Positions 41,943 to 50,290 of a DNA stretch of 64,000 nucleotides are shown here, piece by piece. Under the pieces are notes generated by a model that did no database searches, was not told the origin of the DNA, and was given only the letters and a program-made list of their open reading frames with translations. A program made the position numbers and the translations under genes. Position 1 is the first letter of the stretch; each line of letters opens with the position of its first letter. The stretch comes from Bergeyella_A cardium (GTDB lineage Bacteria > Bacteroidota > Bacteroidia > Flavobacteriales > Weeksellaceae), in the NCBI RefSeq assembly GCF_030012605.2, contig NZ_CP114055.2. One strand, 5' to 3'.

Positions 41943-43340
41943 ATGATAAAGGATATTTCCAACTTCCAGAATGTGTTTTTTATTGGGATTGCAGGTGTCG
42001 GTATGAGCGCCATAGCCCAGTACCTAAAAGGTATTGGTAAGGATGTTTCGGGGAGTGACCGATATTTCCACCCCGATGAGTTTAACCCTACCAAAAACCT
42101 ACTGGAAGCTGAAGGTATCCAGTGCTTCCTGCAAGATGGCAGTGGCATCTCCGAGGATACGGACTTAGTCGTAGTTTCCACCGCGATAGAAGATACCGTC
42201 TTTGAAGTTCAGAAAGCAAAAGCACTCAGCATTCCTATTATCAAGCGGAGTGAGCTCCTCGCCATCATTGCACAAAGCAAGAAAACAATTGCCGTAGCAG
42301 GCACTTCGGGTAAGAGTACCACTTCTGCTATGCTCTATCAGATTTTGAACGATGCAGGTTTATCACCGAGTATTATCTCTGGTGCAGGGCTTACGAGTCT
42401 TATCAAGCAAGGAAAAATAGGCAATGCTGCCGTAGGAAAAGGCGAATGGCTCATTATAGAAGCTGATGAAAGCGATGGCTCCGTAGTGCAGTACAAACCA
42501 GAGATTGGGCTCCTCCTGAATATTGATAAAGACCACCAAGAGATTGATGAGCTCATCCAGCTTTTCACGATTTTTAAAGGGAATACCCATCATCGTTTTA
42601 TTGTAAATCAGTCCAATTTATTAGCTAAGGACTTGTCTTCGGATAAATCCTCTGATTTCGGTTTTGAAACTCCAGAAGCGGGCTATTGCATCACCGATTT
42701 TCATCAAGAGGGTTTTCATCTCAGCTTTAGAATCCAAAACCAAGTCTTTGAAATGAATGCTATCGGTAGGCACTCGGCGGAAAATGCTGCTGCAGCCATA
42801 GCCGTTGCCCACAGCGTAGGTGTGAGTTTGGAGGTCTGTGCCCAAAGCCTTGCCCAGTACGAGGGTATCTACCGCAGGCATCAGATTCTGGGGCAGAAGA
42901 ATGGCGTTTGGGTAATTGATGACTATGCCCATAATCCTGCAAAATGCGCTTCCAGCATTAAGGCTTGCCAGCTCGTTGCTGGTGAGGGCAGGCTTATCAC
43001 TTGGTTTCAGCCACACGGCTACAAACCTACCCGATTCCTAAAACAGGATTTTATAGATGAAATATCCGCAGCCCTCCGCCCACAAGATGAAATCCTGATG
43101 AGTGAAATATTCTACGCTGGCGGTACTGCCGTAAAAGATATTTCTGCTAATGACCTCGTCTTAGGCATTAAAGAAAAAGGAAAAAAAGCATGCTTTATAG
43201 AGCACAGAGCAGAGATTATCCCTTACCTTTCGCAACACCTACACAGTGGCGACATCCTCCTCCTAATGGGTGCCAGAGACCCAAGCTTAGAAACCTTTGC
43301 AAAAGAGGTTTTTAATGGGCTTCTGGCTAATAGCTTTTAG
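41943..43340 (+). CDS. Mur ligase family protein (MurC-like)
   Basis: 465 residues with all three Mur ligase domains: an N-terminal Rossmann part VFFIGIAGVGMSAIAQYLKG, a central ATPase with P-loop VAGTSGKSTTSAMLY (about residue 120) and IIEADESDGS, and a C-terminal domain with VWVIDDYAHNPAKCASSI and the LMGARDPSLETFAK end. The GTSGKST P-loop differs from the GTHGKTT of true MurC, and the gene is outside any cell-wall cluster here, so it may be a paralogue (recycling, Mpl-like) rather than the essential MurC. The last residues LLANSF and stop codon fall in a heptameric repeat. Confidence 0.85.
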   Translation: MIKDISNFQNVFFIGIAGVGMSAIAQYLKGIGKDVSGSDRYFHPDEFNPTKNLLEAEGIQCFLQDGSGISEDTDLVVVSTAIEDTVFEVQKAKALSIPIIKRSELLAIIAQSKKTIAVAGTSGKSTTSAMLYQILNDAGLSPSIISGAGLTSLIKQGKIGNAAVGKGEWLIIEADESDGSVVQYKPEIGLLLNIDKDHQEIDELIQLFTIFKGNTHHRFIVNQSNLLAKDLSSDKSSDFGFETPEAGYCITDFHQEGFHLSFRIQNQVFEMNAIGRHSAENAAAAIAVAHSVGVSLEVCAQSLAQYEGIYRRHQILGQKNGVWVIDDYAHNPAKCASSIKACQLVAGEGRLITWFQPHGYKPTRFLKQDFIDEISAALRPQDEILMSEIFYAGGTAVKDISANDLVLGIKEKGKKACFIEHRAEIIPYLSQHLHSGDILLLMGARDPSLETFAKEVFNGLLANSF

Positions 43341-43358
43341 CTTTTGGCTAAAAAAATG
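43320..43358. repeat. Heptameric array at the Mur ligase 3' end
   Basis: Seven-base words GGCTAAT, AGCTTTT, AGCTTTT, GGCTAAA run across the stop codon of the Mur ligase gene. Same family as the arrays at 14573 and 24565. Confidence 0.5.
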
Positions 43359-43648
43359 CGTGTTTTCAACTGCTCAAATCATCAAGTTTTTCATCAATTT
43401 TTTGCGAAATTAATAATAAAACAAGCTGAAACAGCGTAATAATTTATATTTTTAATCTTGCCCATATTGCGTGTGTAATTCACAGACCTGCGAACATCTT
43501 GATTCACCTTGCTAACATCATCGGAGGTCTCCGACAATGTTGATTCACCTTGTAATGAATTTTCAAATTTCTATACCTTATATATATAAGGTGTAAAATA
43601 ATTGCCCCTCGTGCTAACGAGTGCATCACCTGCAAGGTGTACCGAAAA
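43359..43648. repeat. Repeat-rich intergenic region
   Basis: No gene is supported. Contents: three roughly 21-base units at 43491-43552 (two share TTGATTCACCTTG) that also contain a CGGAG/CTCCG dyad; an 18-base perfect palindrome ACCTTATATATATAAGGT at 43575-43592; CTCGTGCTAACGAG near 43608-43621; and CACCTGCAAGGTG at 43627-43639, which recurs (with one change) near 55530. The region lies between convergent genes and is followed by a terminator. Confidence 0.65.
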
Positions 43649-43672
43649 AAAAGCCCTCTATGAGGGCTTTTA
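43649..43672 (-). terminator. Terminator of the CoA-transferase gene
   Basis: 10-bp stem AAAAGCCCTC / GAGGGCTTTT with a 3-base loop; read leftward it is followed by further T residues, 31 bases after the leftward stop. Confidence 0.87.
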
Positions 43673-43702
43673 TCAAGAAGTAAAGGTGCTACCAATGATA
43701 GC

Positions 43703-44977
43703 TTAAAGTGTTCTGTATCGTTTGAAGGCTTGCTCGGTAAGGTATTCCCTGTCGTCTGGGTGAGCGATGTCTATAAGCGCCTTTGCCCTTTGCCTGAAAT
43801 TCTTACCATAGAGGTAGGCTACGCCATACTCAGTAACTACATAGTGGATATGCCCTCGGGTGGTAACTACCCCTGCACCTTCTTTGAGGGTTGGGACAAT
43901 TCTTGGGAGGCCTTTTTTGGTTCGGGAGGTGATTGCCATAATCGGCTTACCGCCCTCGCTCAGTGCTGCACCGCGCATAAAATCTACCTGACCCCCGATA
44001 CCGCTGTACTGATAAGTCCCAATAGAATCTGCACATACCTGCCCCGTAATATCTATCTCTATCGCAGAATTAATGGCGTGGAGCTTCTTATTTTTCATAA
44101 TTTGGATAGGGTCATTGGTATGCCTTACATCCATAAATACTACGGCTGGGTTATCATCCACATAATCGTAGAGCTCCCTCTCACCAAAGCAGAATGAGGT
44201 TACCGTACGGTTATTATGAAGCCCCTTATACTTATTATTTACGATATCGTTTTTAATGAGGTCTATCACCCCATTGCTGAGCATCTCTGTATGTATCCCG
44301 AGGTCTTTATGGTTGTTTAAATAGAGCAAAGTAGCGTCTGGAATAGTACCGATACCCATTTGTAGGGTAGCCCTGTCGTCTATAAGCCCCGCAATATTTT
44401 GCCCAATTTTCATTTCTATATCGGTGATTTTTGAGCGATAGTCTATGGTGAGAAGCTCGGATTCGTGGAGGACAGCCTTAGTAAATTTTGTATAATGAAT
44501 CAAGCCCTGACCGTGGGTCTTCGGCATTTTAGGATTCACCACTGCGATAATCTTTTTGGCAAGATCTACTGCACTTCTGGTAACATCTACCGAAGTTCCC
44601 AAAGTACAATAGCCGTGCTTATCTGGCGGGGAAACGGTAACTACCGCCACATCCAGAGGCATTACATTCTGGAAAATAAGCGGTATCTCGCTAAGGAATG
44701 CGGGGATAAAATTGCCCTTACCTTGATTAACACCCTCGCGAAGGGGTGAGGAAACAAAAAAAGAATTCATTATAAAACTATCCTCATACTGAGGCTTAGC
44801 AATCTCTATGTCCCCTTGCAAGGTAATGGAGACTACTTCTACATCTTTCAAACGCGGTGCCTGTCTTGCCATTTCATCTATGATAACGGTAGGCGTACAA
44901 GCTGATCCGTGGAGGAATACCCTCTCTCCGCTCCTAATTTCGGAGACAGCTTCTTCAATGGTTGAATAATTTATCAT
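43703..44977 (-). CDS. Acetyl-CoA hydrolase / CoA-transferase family protein
   Basis: 424 residues from the ATG at 44977 (MINYSTIEEAVSEIRSGERVFLHGSACTPT); the frame reaches 45010 but that would swallow the promoter dyad. Cat1/4-hydroxybutyrate CoA-transferase family: N-terminal VAVVTVSPPDKHGYCTLGTSVD, MGIGTIPDATLLYL, the catalytic Glu region GIHTEMLSNGVIDLI, SAIEIDITGQVCADSIG and GGQVDFMRGA, and the end YGVAYLYGKNFRQRAKALIDIAHPDDREYL. It moves CoA between acetate and another acyl group or hydrolyses acetyl-CoA. Monocistronic with a striking dyad around its promoter. Confidence 0.93.
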   Translation of the reverse strand: MINYSTIEEAVSEIRSGERVFLHGSACTPTVIIDEMARQAPRLKDVEVVSITLQGDIEIAKPQYEDSFIMNSFFVSSPLREGVNQGKGNFIPAFLSEIPLIFQNVMPLDVAVVTVSPPDKHGYCTLGTSVDVTRSAVDLAKKIIAVVNPKMPKTHGQGLIHYTKFTKAVLHESELLTIDYRSKITDIEMKIGQNIAGLIDDRATLQMGIGTIPDATLLYLNNHKDLGIHTEMLSNGVIDLIKNDIVNNKYKGLHNNRTVTSFCFGERELYDYVDDNPAVVFMDVRHTNDPIQIMKNKKLHAINSAIEIDITGQVCADSIGTYQYSGIGGQVDFMRGAALSEGGKPIMAITSRTKKGLPRIVPTLKEGAGVVTTRGHIHYVVTEYGVAYLYGKNFRQRAKALIDIAHPDDREYLTEQAFKRYRTL

Positions 44978-44990
44978 AATGCGTAAAAAA

Positions 44991-45024
44991 TTATTGGGAT
45001 AAATATACAAATTTATCCCAATAA
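44991..45024 (-). promoter_or_regulatory. 13-bp dyad surrounding the -7 element of the CoA-transferase gene
   Basis: TTATTGGGATAAA at 44991-45003 and its exact reverse complement TTTATCCCAATAA at 45012-45024, separated by 8 bases. The minus-strand -7 element TAAATTTG (45015-45008) overlaps the centre. Transcription should start within the downstream arm, so the full hairpin is not in the RNA and the dyad is better explained as a DNA operator for a dimeric regulator. Confidence 0.65.
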
Positions 45025-45045
45025 GCCAAATCCTTATATATTAAC

Positions 45046-45594
45046 TCACTCCCATACCGAAACGGCATCATAAAATTCATCTTCCATAATACCCAATTGC
45101 TGGCAGAAATACTTTGCACCATCTATGTCTTTTAAAATCTCTTTATCTGATAATGCGATTTTAACCTTACCAAAGTCGGTATTCAATACGGAGGAAGAAT
45201 CTGAAATTTGAGCATCTGGAGCTTTGTAGCCCATCTTCCTGAAATAGTTGAGGGACTGATATACGGCGTGCTCCAAAGGCATTACAAAGTCTGGATAAAC
45301 CAATATTCCCCCTTGGGTGATGCTGACAAGCATATCCGAATAGTTCTCTGTCTGCGATTGGCTCCCTATAAAGATAATCGTAGGTGGGAAATGCTGAGGA
45401 GCATTAGCATCATCGGTTTCCAAGATGAAAAAATCTTTTCCATTGAGGATAGCCTCTCCCGAACTCACATAATCATATTCTTTTTCGTGATAGTCCAAAA
45501 CATAGCGTATAAGCTGTGAGATTTTGGGATGCAAGCCGAAAAGTATCACTCGGGTTTTGCCTTCCGAAAGCGCTGAGAGTTGTTTATAATCCAC
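45046..45594 (-). CDS. Degenerate Mur-ligase (Mpl-like) fragment protein, no P-loop
   Basis: 182 residues. It aligns by eye with the central part of flavobacterial Mpl/peptidoglycan synthetase. KTRVILFGLHPKISQLIRYVLDYH sits where Mpl has KTRV..GSHGKTT..., then KDFFILETDD, SITQGGILVYPD and the late IDGAKYFCQQLGIMEDEFYDA. The P-loop residues are gone (HPKIS for HGKTT) and both the N-terminal Rossmann domain and the C-terminal domain are missing, so it should not bind ATP as Mur ligases do. The frame is intact and well spaced (5 bases after plsC), suggesting a maintained protein. The relation is my inference from remembered family sequence. Confidence 0.65.
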   Translation of the reverse strand: MDYKQLSALSEGKTRVILFGLHPKISQLIRYVLDYHEKEYDYVSSGEAILNGKDFFILETDDANAPQHFPPTIIFIGSQSQTENYSDMLVSITQGGILVYPDFVMPLEHAVYQSLNYFRKMGYKAPDAQISDSSSVLNTDFGKVKIALSDKEILKDIDGAKYFCQQLGIMEDEFYDAVSVWE

Positions 45595-45599
45595 TTTTA

Positions 45600-46406
45600 T
45601 TAAGGTTGTATTTGAGTTTCCTGTTGTTTTTTTAGTTCTTGCTCCTTATCGTACTGGTGCAGTAGATTGAAGTCTTCGGTTTGCTCTATGGCAATCATTA
45701 TTTTATCTAAAATATCCTGCGTAGATTCGTTTTCATAGTCTAGTTCTAAAGGTTTTTTAAACTCCATTGTCGGTTTTACGCCTGTAACTTTCAGTTTGAG
45801 GCCTTTTTTATCAAACGCCCTTCTGAAGCCATTAATTTTAATCGGCACTACGATGGGTTTCTGGCTTTTTACGAGCTTGGCTGTTCCCTTTCTACCCTGT
45901 GCAAAAGCAGAAGTAGTCCCCTGTGGGAAGGTAATCACCCAGCCATTATCAAGGGCTTTCATAATATTCTCCACCTCGCTCATATCTACCATACGATTTA
46001 CATTTTTACCTTCGGAGCGCCAGGTTCTCTTTACAGTAACGGCTCCTGCGACCTTAAAAATCCGCGCCAGCAGGCCGTTATTCATCGTTTCCTTTGCTGC
46101 TACATAATAAAAATCAACCTTTGGATTAAGAAGGTAGATTGGATTTTTTATGGTATTGAGATAGCCATTATTCACTGCACAAAACGCATGATACATAGCT
46201 GCCACATCGGCAAAATAGGTTTGATGATTAGAAACGAAGAGTACATTGGTATCAGGTAAATCCACCAAATTTTCGCTTCCTGATATTTTCAGTTTATTAA
46301 AACCATTGAACCTACGATAGGAAATAAGCCCAAAGATGAAAATGATTAACCTTTTCAAGAAATAAGGCGTACCAAATGCATCAAAAAAGATATTTTTCTT
46401 AGCCAT
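45600..46406 (-). CDS. plsC: 1-acyl-sn-glycerol-3-phosphate acyltransferase
   Basis: Acylates lysophosphatidate to phosphatidate at the inner membrane. 268 residues: a hydrophobic N-terminal stretch (FLKRLIIFIFGLISY), the HX4D catalytic motif SNHQTYFAD (about residue 60), KETMNNGLLARIFKVAGAVTVKR and the substrate motif FPQGTTSAFAQGRKGTAKL (Gln replaces the common Glu). The tail is Gln/Lys-rich. Within a leftward gene string: NUDIX - plsC - Mpl-like, with gaps of 22 and 5 bases. Confidence 0.9.
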   Translation of the reverse strand: MAKKNIFFDAFGTPYFLKRLIIFIFGLISYRRFNGFNKLKISGSENLVDLPDTNVLFVSNHQTYFADVAAMYHAFCAVNNGYLNTIKNPIYLLNPKVDFYYVAAKETMNNGLLARIFKVAGAVTVKRTWRSEGKNVNRMVDMSEVENIMKALDNGWVITFPQGTTSAFAQGRKGTAKLVKSQKPIVVPIKINGFRRAFDKKGLKLKVTGVKPTMEFKKPLELDYENESTQDILDKIMIAIEQTEDFNLLHQYDKEQELKKQQETQIQP

Positions 46407-46423
46407 TAGAATAATTAGAGTGC

Positions 46424-46431
46424 CAAATTTA
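46424..46431 (-). promoter_or_regulatory. Candidate internal -7 element before plsC
   Basis: Minus-strand TAAATTTG matches TAnnTTTG, 18 bases upstream of plsC and overlapping the stop codon of the NUDIX gene. Confidence 0.4.
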
Positions 46432-47046
46432 CAAATTTTTAAGCAAGTGCCTAAGCTCGGAGAGTATCATAGAAGTCGCTCCCCAGATGATATGATTTTT
46501 AAATTGAATAGCGGGTACTTCGGTATTTCCCGCAGAAGGAAGCGCCATTAATGTTGGAGGTTCTGGCTGTATGAGCAGCTCAGAAACGGGAAATTCTATC
46601 AGCTCTACGGCTTCGGATTTTTGGAGTTTGAAAATAGGGTTTCGCTTGGTATAAGAAATAAAAGTATGCACATAGAAGTTGCTCGGCTGCACATAAATAG
46701 GCGAAAGACGCCTAATAATGCGGATGTAGTGCCTGTCTATTCCCATCTCCTCATTTGTCTCTCGGATGGCGGTCTCCTCAAAGCTAAGGTCTCCCTCCTC
46801 ATACTGCCCACCAGGGAGAGATACCTGCCCGCTGTGGGTATCATGTATATTCTTTGAGCGGAGCATTAGCGGAAAGTACCACTCACCATCCTTTAAATAA
46901 AATAAGATATTGACGGCTGCCTGCTTCGGATTTCTTTGCAGAATCTCATCATAGGTATAGACGGGGCGGTACGGTGGCGAATACAACCGATGCGCCTCCT
47001 CTCCCCAAAGCTCCTGTGCTTTTATTTTCTTTACTAAATCTATCAT
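46429..47046 (-). CDS. NUDIX hydrolase, CoA pyrophosphatase type
   Basis: 205 residues. A full Nudix box is present: GGQYEEGDLSFEETAIRETNEEMGI (G at the start, REtnEEmG at the end; about residues 85-110), preceded by SLPG and with the NudL-like upstream text LMLRSKNIHDTHSGQVSLPGG. The C-terminal IQFKNHIIWGATSMILSELRHLL also resembles CoA pyrophosphatases, which cut CoA to phosphopantetheine and 3',5'-ADP. Cytoplasmic. Part of the gene string from 48131 leftward. Confidence 0.9.
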   Translation of the reverse strand: MIDLVKKIKAQELWGEEAHRLYSPPYRPVYTYDEILQRNPKQAAVNILFYLKDGEWYFPLMLRSKNIHDTHSGQVSLPGGQYEEGDLSFEETAIRETNEEMGIDRHYIRIIRRLSPIYVQPSNFYVHTFISYTKRNPIFKLQKSEAVELIEFPVSELLIQPEPPTLMALPSAGNTEVPAIQFKNHIIWGATSMILSELRHLLKNL

Positions 47047-47074
47047 TTGTTTTTTAAGCGAGGAAAAGCCTCTG

Positions 47075-47944
47075 CTAATTCATTCTCACCTCTCTCTTAT
47101 AGAGGTTGTAGGGCTGAAGCCCCTCTTTCTCTACTACCAACTGTCCCTTTTGAGTACAAGAAAAACGAACAATACCTTTTGCTATACCAAAGCCTCCTTC
47201 ATTATAGAGGAAATAGATAAGCCTTGTAAAAGGGTACTTCATCTCGGTAAGGTTTTTCCCCTCTGGGAAGATACGCTGCCCCTCAGACTGCACAGGTAAG
47301 ATTTTCACTGAGTTTCTGAGCTCTTGCATTTGCTTATTATATTGTCTGCTGATGGTATTCAGGCTTATAACTCCAATCTTATCGGGGTGCTTTTCCAAAG
47401 TTTGGATTACATTTTCATTACCATTCATCACATAATACTTCAATTCCGAAGGTTTATGCCCAATTTTATCCGAAATAAAATTCAGATTGCTGGAATTATT
47501 CCCATCAAATACAAAATTCTTCTTATCTGAAAGCAGTTCTGCCTTTATTTCTTCAACCGAAATACTTTCTCGGGCTGAGTTTTTATGGGTAATGAAAAGC
47601 ACTGCATCGGCAGCGAAATAATCAGGTTGAAACTTCGTCTCCATAATCTGTTCATACTCCGATTTTTCTTTCTCAGTCAATGGTTTTGAAATAGCGATGA
47701 GCTTGGCTTCATTTTTCATTAGCCTTGAAAGAGCTAAGTCTTCTTTCATTACCTCTACACTTACTTCTGTTTGTGGGTAGCGTATCATATAGGCATCTGC
47801 CAACGCCTCTACTAAGCTTTTAAAGGAGTCATCTGTAAGTATGGTGATTTTACCTTTATTGAAATCTATCATTTTCTCTTCTTTTTTTGAACAGGAAATG
47901 ATGAGGAGGAAGATGAGACTAAAAACGGGAAGAATTTTTTTCAT
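47075..47944 (-). CDS. PstS-like substrate-binding lipoprotein
   Basis: 289 residues from MKKILPVFSLIFLLIISCSKKEEK at 47944, with lipobox LIISC. The frame runs to 48022 without a better start. Periplasmic binding-protein fold as in PstS: KGKITILTDDSFKSLVEALADAY, TEVSVEVMKEDLALSRLMK, AKLIAISKPLTEKEKSEYEQ, DAVLFITHKNSAR, GVISLNTIS and PFTRLIYFLYNEGG. It lies just beyond the exbB-exbD-exbD-tonB cluster, a conserved neighbourhood in Bacteroidota, but the pst permease genes are absent. Ligand unproven. Overlaps the upstream small gene by 26 bases. Confidence 0.85.
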   Translation of the reverse strand: MKKILPVFSLIFLLIISCSKKEEKMIDFNKGKITILTDDSFKSLVEALADAYMIRYPQTEVSVEVMKEDLALSRLMKNEAKLIAISKPLTEKEKSEYEQIMETKFQPDYFAADAVLFITHKNSARESISVEEIKAELLSDKKNFVFDGNNSSNLNFISDKIGHKPSELKYYVMNGNENVIQTLEKHPDKIGVISLNTISRQYNKQMQELRNSVKILPVQSEGQRIFPEGKNLTEMKYPFTRLIYFLYNEGGFGIAKGIVRFSCTQKGQLVVEKEGLQPYNLYKREVRMN

Positions 47945-48131
47945 TTTTGTTTTTCCTAATTTTATAAATAGCTCTGAGTATTCTGAAAATACCATAGGCG
48001 ATGAGCAGTGCCCCCAAAGCATAAGCAGTGGTGGTTTCCAAACGATTGATAAAAAATTTGTATGTGATAACGACGACTCCCATTACGATATAGAAAAAGC
48101 CCGTTACCAATGATAACCAGTTAAACATCAT
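47919..48131 (-). CDS. Small two-span membrane protein
   Basis: 70 residues from the ATG at 48131 (a GTG at 48137 is also in frame). Two hydrophobic segments, LSLVTGFFYIVMGVVVITYKFF and AYALGALLIAYGIFRILRAIY, followed by a basic tail KIRKNKNEKNSSRF. No recognised family name; similar small proteins sit between tonB and the PstS-like gene in related genomes. Its end overlaps the start of the PstS-like gene by 26 bases, so translation is likely coupled. Confidence 0.75.
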   Translation of the reverse strand: MMFNWLSLVTGFFYIVMGVVVITYKFFINRLETTTAYALGALLIAYGIFRILRAIYKIRKNKNEKNSSRF

Positions 48132-48145
48132 AGCCACAAAAATAA

Positions 48146-48175
48146 TAAAAAAAGAGAAGCCCTAAGACTTCTCTC
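48146..48175 (-). terminator. Terminator of the exbB-exbD-exbD-tonB operon
   Basis: 7-bp stem AGAGAAG / CTTCTCT with an 8-base loop, followed leftward by a run of T, 21 bases after the tonB stop. Confidence 0.8.
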
Positions 48176-48195
48176 TCTATAAATAATTATAAAAA

Positions 48196-49053
48196 TTATT
48201 CAAACTGCATTGTAATTGGGAATCTGTATCGCGATCTTACCGCTTGCCCATTTACTTTACCTGGATTCCACTTCTGCTTAATGGACTTAATGGTTCTTTC
48301 TGCTTCTTTATTAAATGCTGTATTTGAACCCGTAGCCTTTACGCTGGAAATGGTTCCATCTCTCTCTACCACGAAGGTGATTTCTGTTTTTACAGTACCC
48401 TCACCTTCCATAGATTCATTATCAAAATTCTCTTGGAACTTTCTACGGAAGCCATTGAGCCCTCCACCTGTAAATTCCGCCTCCTGATCTACGGTTTGAT
48501 AAACTTCAGTAGTAGAAACTTGTGGTTTTACTTCCACTGTAGTGCCTTTTCCTGTACCGGATGGCGGTGGTGGCGGTGGTGTATAGCTTGATGGCGCTTT
48601 TACCCCCTCTTGATTCACCGCTCCAGTAGTGGTTTGTGTTTGCACACTGATTGGTGGCGGTGGAGTTTCTACCTTAGGATCTTTTGTAGGCTCTGGAACC
48701 AAGTTTTGAATAATCTCCTGCTGAGGAGGTTCTTCCTGCTGAGGTGGTGGCGGTGGCGGAGTATCTTCCGGTTCTTCTATAATTTCCTCCTCTTCTGGCA
48801 GGTCATCTTCTATATTGATTAATACAGAATCTACCTCCTTTGCTGCTGGAGCTGTAAGTCTCTCAATCGTTACATAGATAAGAGGAGTAAGCGCCAATAC
48901 GAGGAAAAGAACCGTACCGATAATAAATGACTTGGTCAATATCTTAGCATAATTAAATCTAAGGTCGTATGCACCATAGTCTTTATTTCTGTTTTCAAAT
49001 ACAATTTCATCTAAAGACAGATTTTGTTCATTGTATTGTATATCATTAGCCAT
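48196..49053 (-). CDS. tonB: Energy transducer TonB
   Basis: Carries proton-motive energy from ExbB/ExbD to outer-membrane receptors. 285 residues: a cytoplasmic start (NEQNLSLDEIVFENRNKDYGAYDLR, a Bacteroidota TonB signature), one membrane span (SFIIGTVLFLVLALTPLIYV, about residues 43-62), a long Pro/Glu-rich periplasmic arm (PPPPPPQQEEPPQQ) and the C-terminal TonB domain with TVKTEITFVVERDGTISSV, KEAERTIKSIKQKWNPGKVNG and YRFPITMQF. Last gene of the exbB operon. Confidence 0.96.
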   Translation of the reverse strand: MANDIQYNEQNLSLDEIVFENRNKDYGAYDLRFNYAKILTKSFIIGTVLFLVLALTPLIYVTIERLTAPAAKEVDSVLINIEDDLPEEEEIIEEPEDTPPPPPPQQEEPPQQEIIQNLVPEPTKDPKVETPPPPISVQTQTTTGAVNQEGVKAPSSYTPPPPPPSGTGKGTTVEVKPQVSTTEVYQTVDQEAEFTGGGLNGFRRKFQENFDNESMEGEGTVKTEITFVVERDGTISSVKATGSNTAFNKEAERTIKSIKQKWNPGKVNGQAVRSRYRFPITMQFE

Positions 49054-49071
49054 AATCGTCTATAATTAAGA

Positions 49072-49629
49072 TTAGTTTGCAGATGCAGGATTTCCTGCTT
49101 TTTTATCATAAATTGGCTTTTCCCAAGTCTTGATTTCGGTTACACCGTATCTTTCATTACCTGTAATCGCCATTTCATCTAAAAGATCTACAAAGTTTTT
49201 ATATACCGCATCATCTGTAGGCTTAATGATAACTGTAAATATACTTTTATCTTTAGCCTTAGCCTTAGCTTGCTCAATTACTTTTCTTACCCCCTCACGG
49301 TCAAAGTTGGTCTCCATAAGGTTTTGCTCATTTAGACTTTCTTTGTCTTGCTGGTGGTAGAAAATTCTATCGTCTTTACCCAAAATCAGAGATATGGAAT
49401 TTGATAAATCAATTTCTTTCTTTTCCAATTGTTGAGTTTCATCTTTTGGTTTTGCAGGTAATCCTAAGTCCATTACATTAGGCTTGCTAAATGTAGTGGT
49501 AAACATAAAGAATGTAATCAATAGGAACCCCAAGTCTACCATCGGGGTCATATCTACCCTCGTGCTCTGCTTCTTGGAGCGGACTTTACCGCCCTTTCCG
49601 CTATCTTCTTTTACTTGTACTTCTGCCAT
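49072..49629 (-). CDS. exbD: ExbD biopolymer transport protein (second copy)
   Basis: 185 residues. Cytoplasmic N-terminus with Lys/Arg/Ser, single span DMTPMVDLGFLLITFFMFTTTF (the Asp of MVDLGFL is the proton-path residue, about residue 32) and a periplasmic domain ending in ITGNERYGVTEIKTWEKPIYD. Two distinct ExbD copies in tandem are usual in Bacteroidota. It ends 18 bases before tonB. Confidence 0.95.
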   Translation of the reverse strand: MAEVQVKEDSGKGGKVRSKKQSTRVDMTPMVDLGFLLITFFMFTTTFSKPNVMDLGLPAKPKDETQQLEKKEIDLSNSISLILGKDDRIFYHQQDKESLNEQNLMETNFDREGVRKVIEQAKAKAKDKSIFTVIIKPTDDAVYKNFVDLLDEMAITGNERYGVTEIKTWEKPIYDKKAGNPASAN

Positions 49630-49644
49630 TTCTCAATTCTTTAT

Positions 49645-50241
49645 TTAGTTAGATTCCTGAGTTGTAATCAACCAAAACTGGAGGAAATTAATCTCTCTCA
49701 AACCTTCAAAGAGGTCTTTTACCTTAGGGTATTTGGTATTCACATCGCCTTTTACTGCCATTTTATAGCTACCATTTACATTAAGGCTTTGCTGTACCCA
49801 GTCGATTAATTCTCTCTTTGTACTATCGAGCGGAATTCCGTCCGCTTTCACATTTTTCTGCTCATCTTCTGAAAGCTCTAAAAAGCCTTTTAGTTTAGAC
49901 ATTGGTACTCCAATAGCTGTAACCTTAGTGAATGCTACTTTATTTTCATCTGTAAAATTCACTTTATATTTCTCTCCCATAGCTTCGAGGAGTTTTATTC
50001 TTTCTGAACCATTTTCCACAGGCTGGAAGTAGAATTTTCCTTCCGGGGTTATATTAATGGTCATCAAACTCGCATCTGGGAGTAGCTTTTCTGAAATAGA
50101 AGATGGCGGTTTTATCTGCTCCACATCAGGTTTTTTAAACTGTGTGGTGAGGATAAAGAAGGTCAGTAACAGGAAGGCAACATCACACATCGCCGTCATA
50201 TCTGTTACTACACCGTGTCTTTTTGGTTTTATTCTCGCCAT
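49645..50241 (-). CDS. exbD: ExbD biopolymer transport protein (first copy)
   Basis: 198 residues. N-terminal ARIKPKRHGVVTDMTAMCDVAFLLLTFFILTTQF places the functional Asp in the membrane span (CDVAFLL, about residue 19), followed by a periplasmic domain with ISEKLLPDASLMTINI and ADGIPLDSTKRELIDWVQQSL. Lies between exbB and the second exbD with 15- and 49-base gaps. Confidence 0.95.
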   Translation of the reverse strand: MARIKPKRHGVVTDMTAMCDVAFLLLTFFILTTQFKKPDVEQIKPPSSISEKLLPDASLMTINITPEGKFYFQPVENGSERIKLLEAMGEKYKVNFTDENKVAFTKVTAIGVPMSKLKGFLELSEDEQKNVKADGIPLDSTKRELIDWVQQSLNVNGSYKMAVKGDVNTKYPKVKDLFEGLREINFLQFWLITTQESN

Positions 50242-50290
50242 TATTCTTTTGGATTTTTATTTAACTTATAAACTTCAAGTAGGCAGATTC

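Noticed and set aside
43504..43695. 63-codon frame between the Mur ligase and CoA-transferase genes
   Set aside because: It runs through a palindrome, a dyad repeat and the terminator hairpin.
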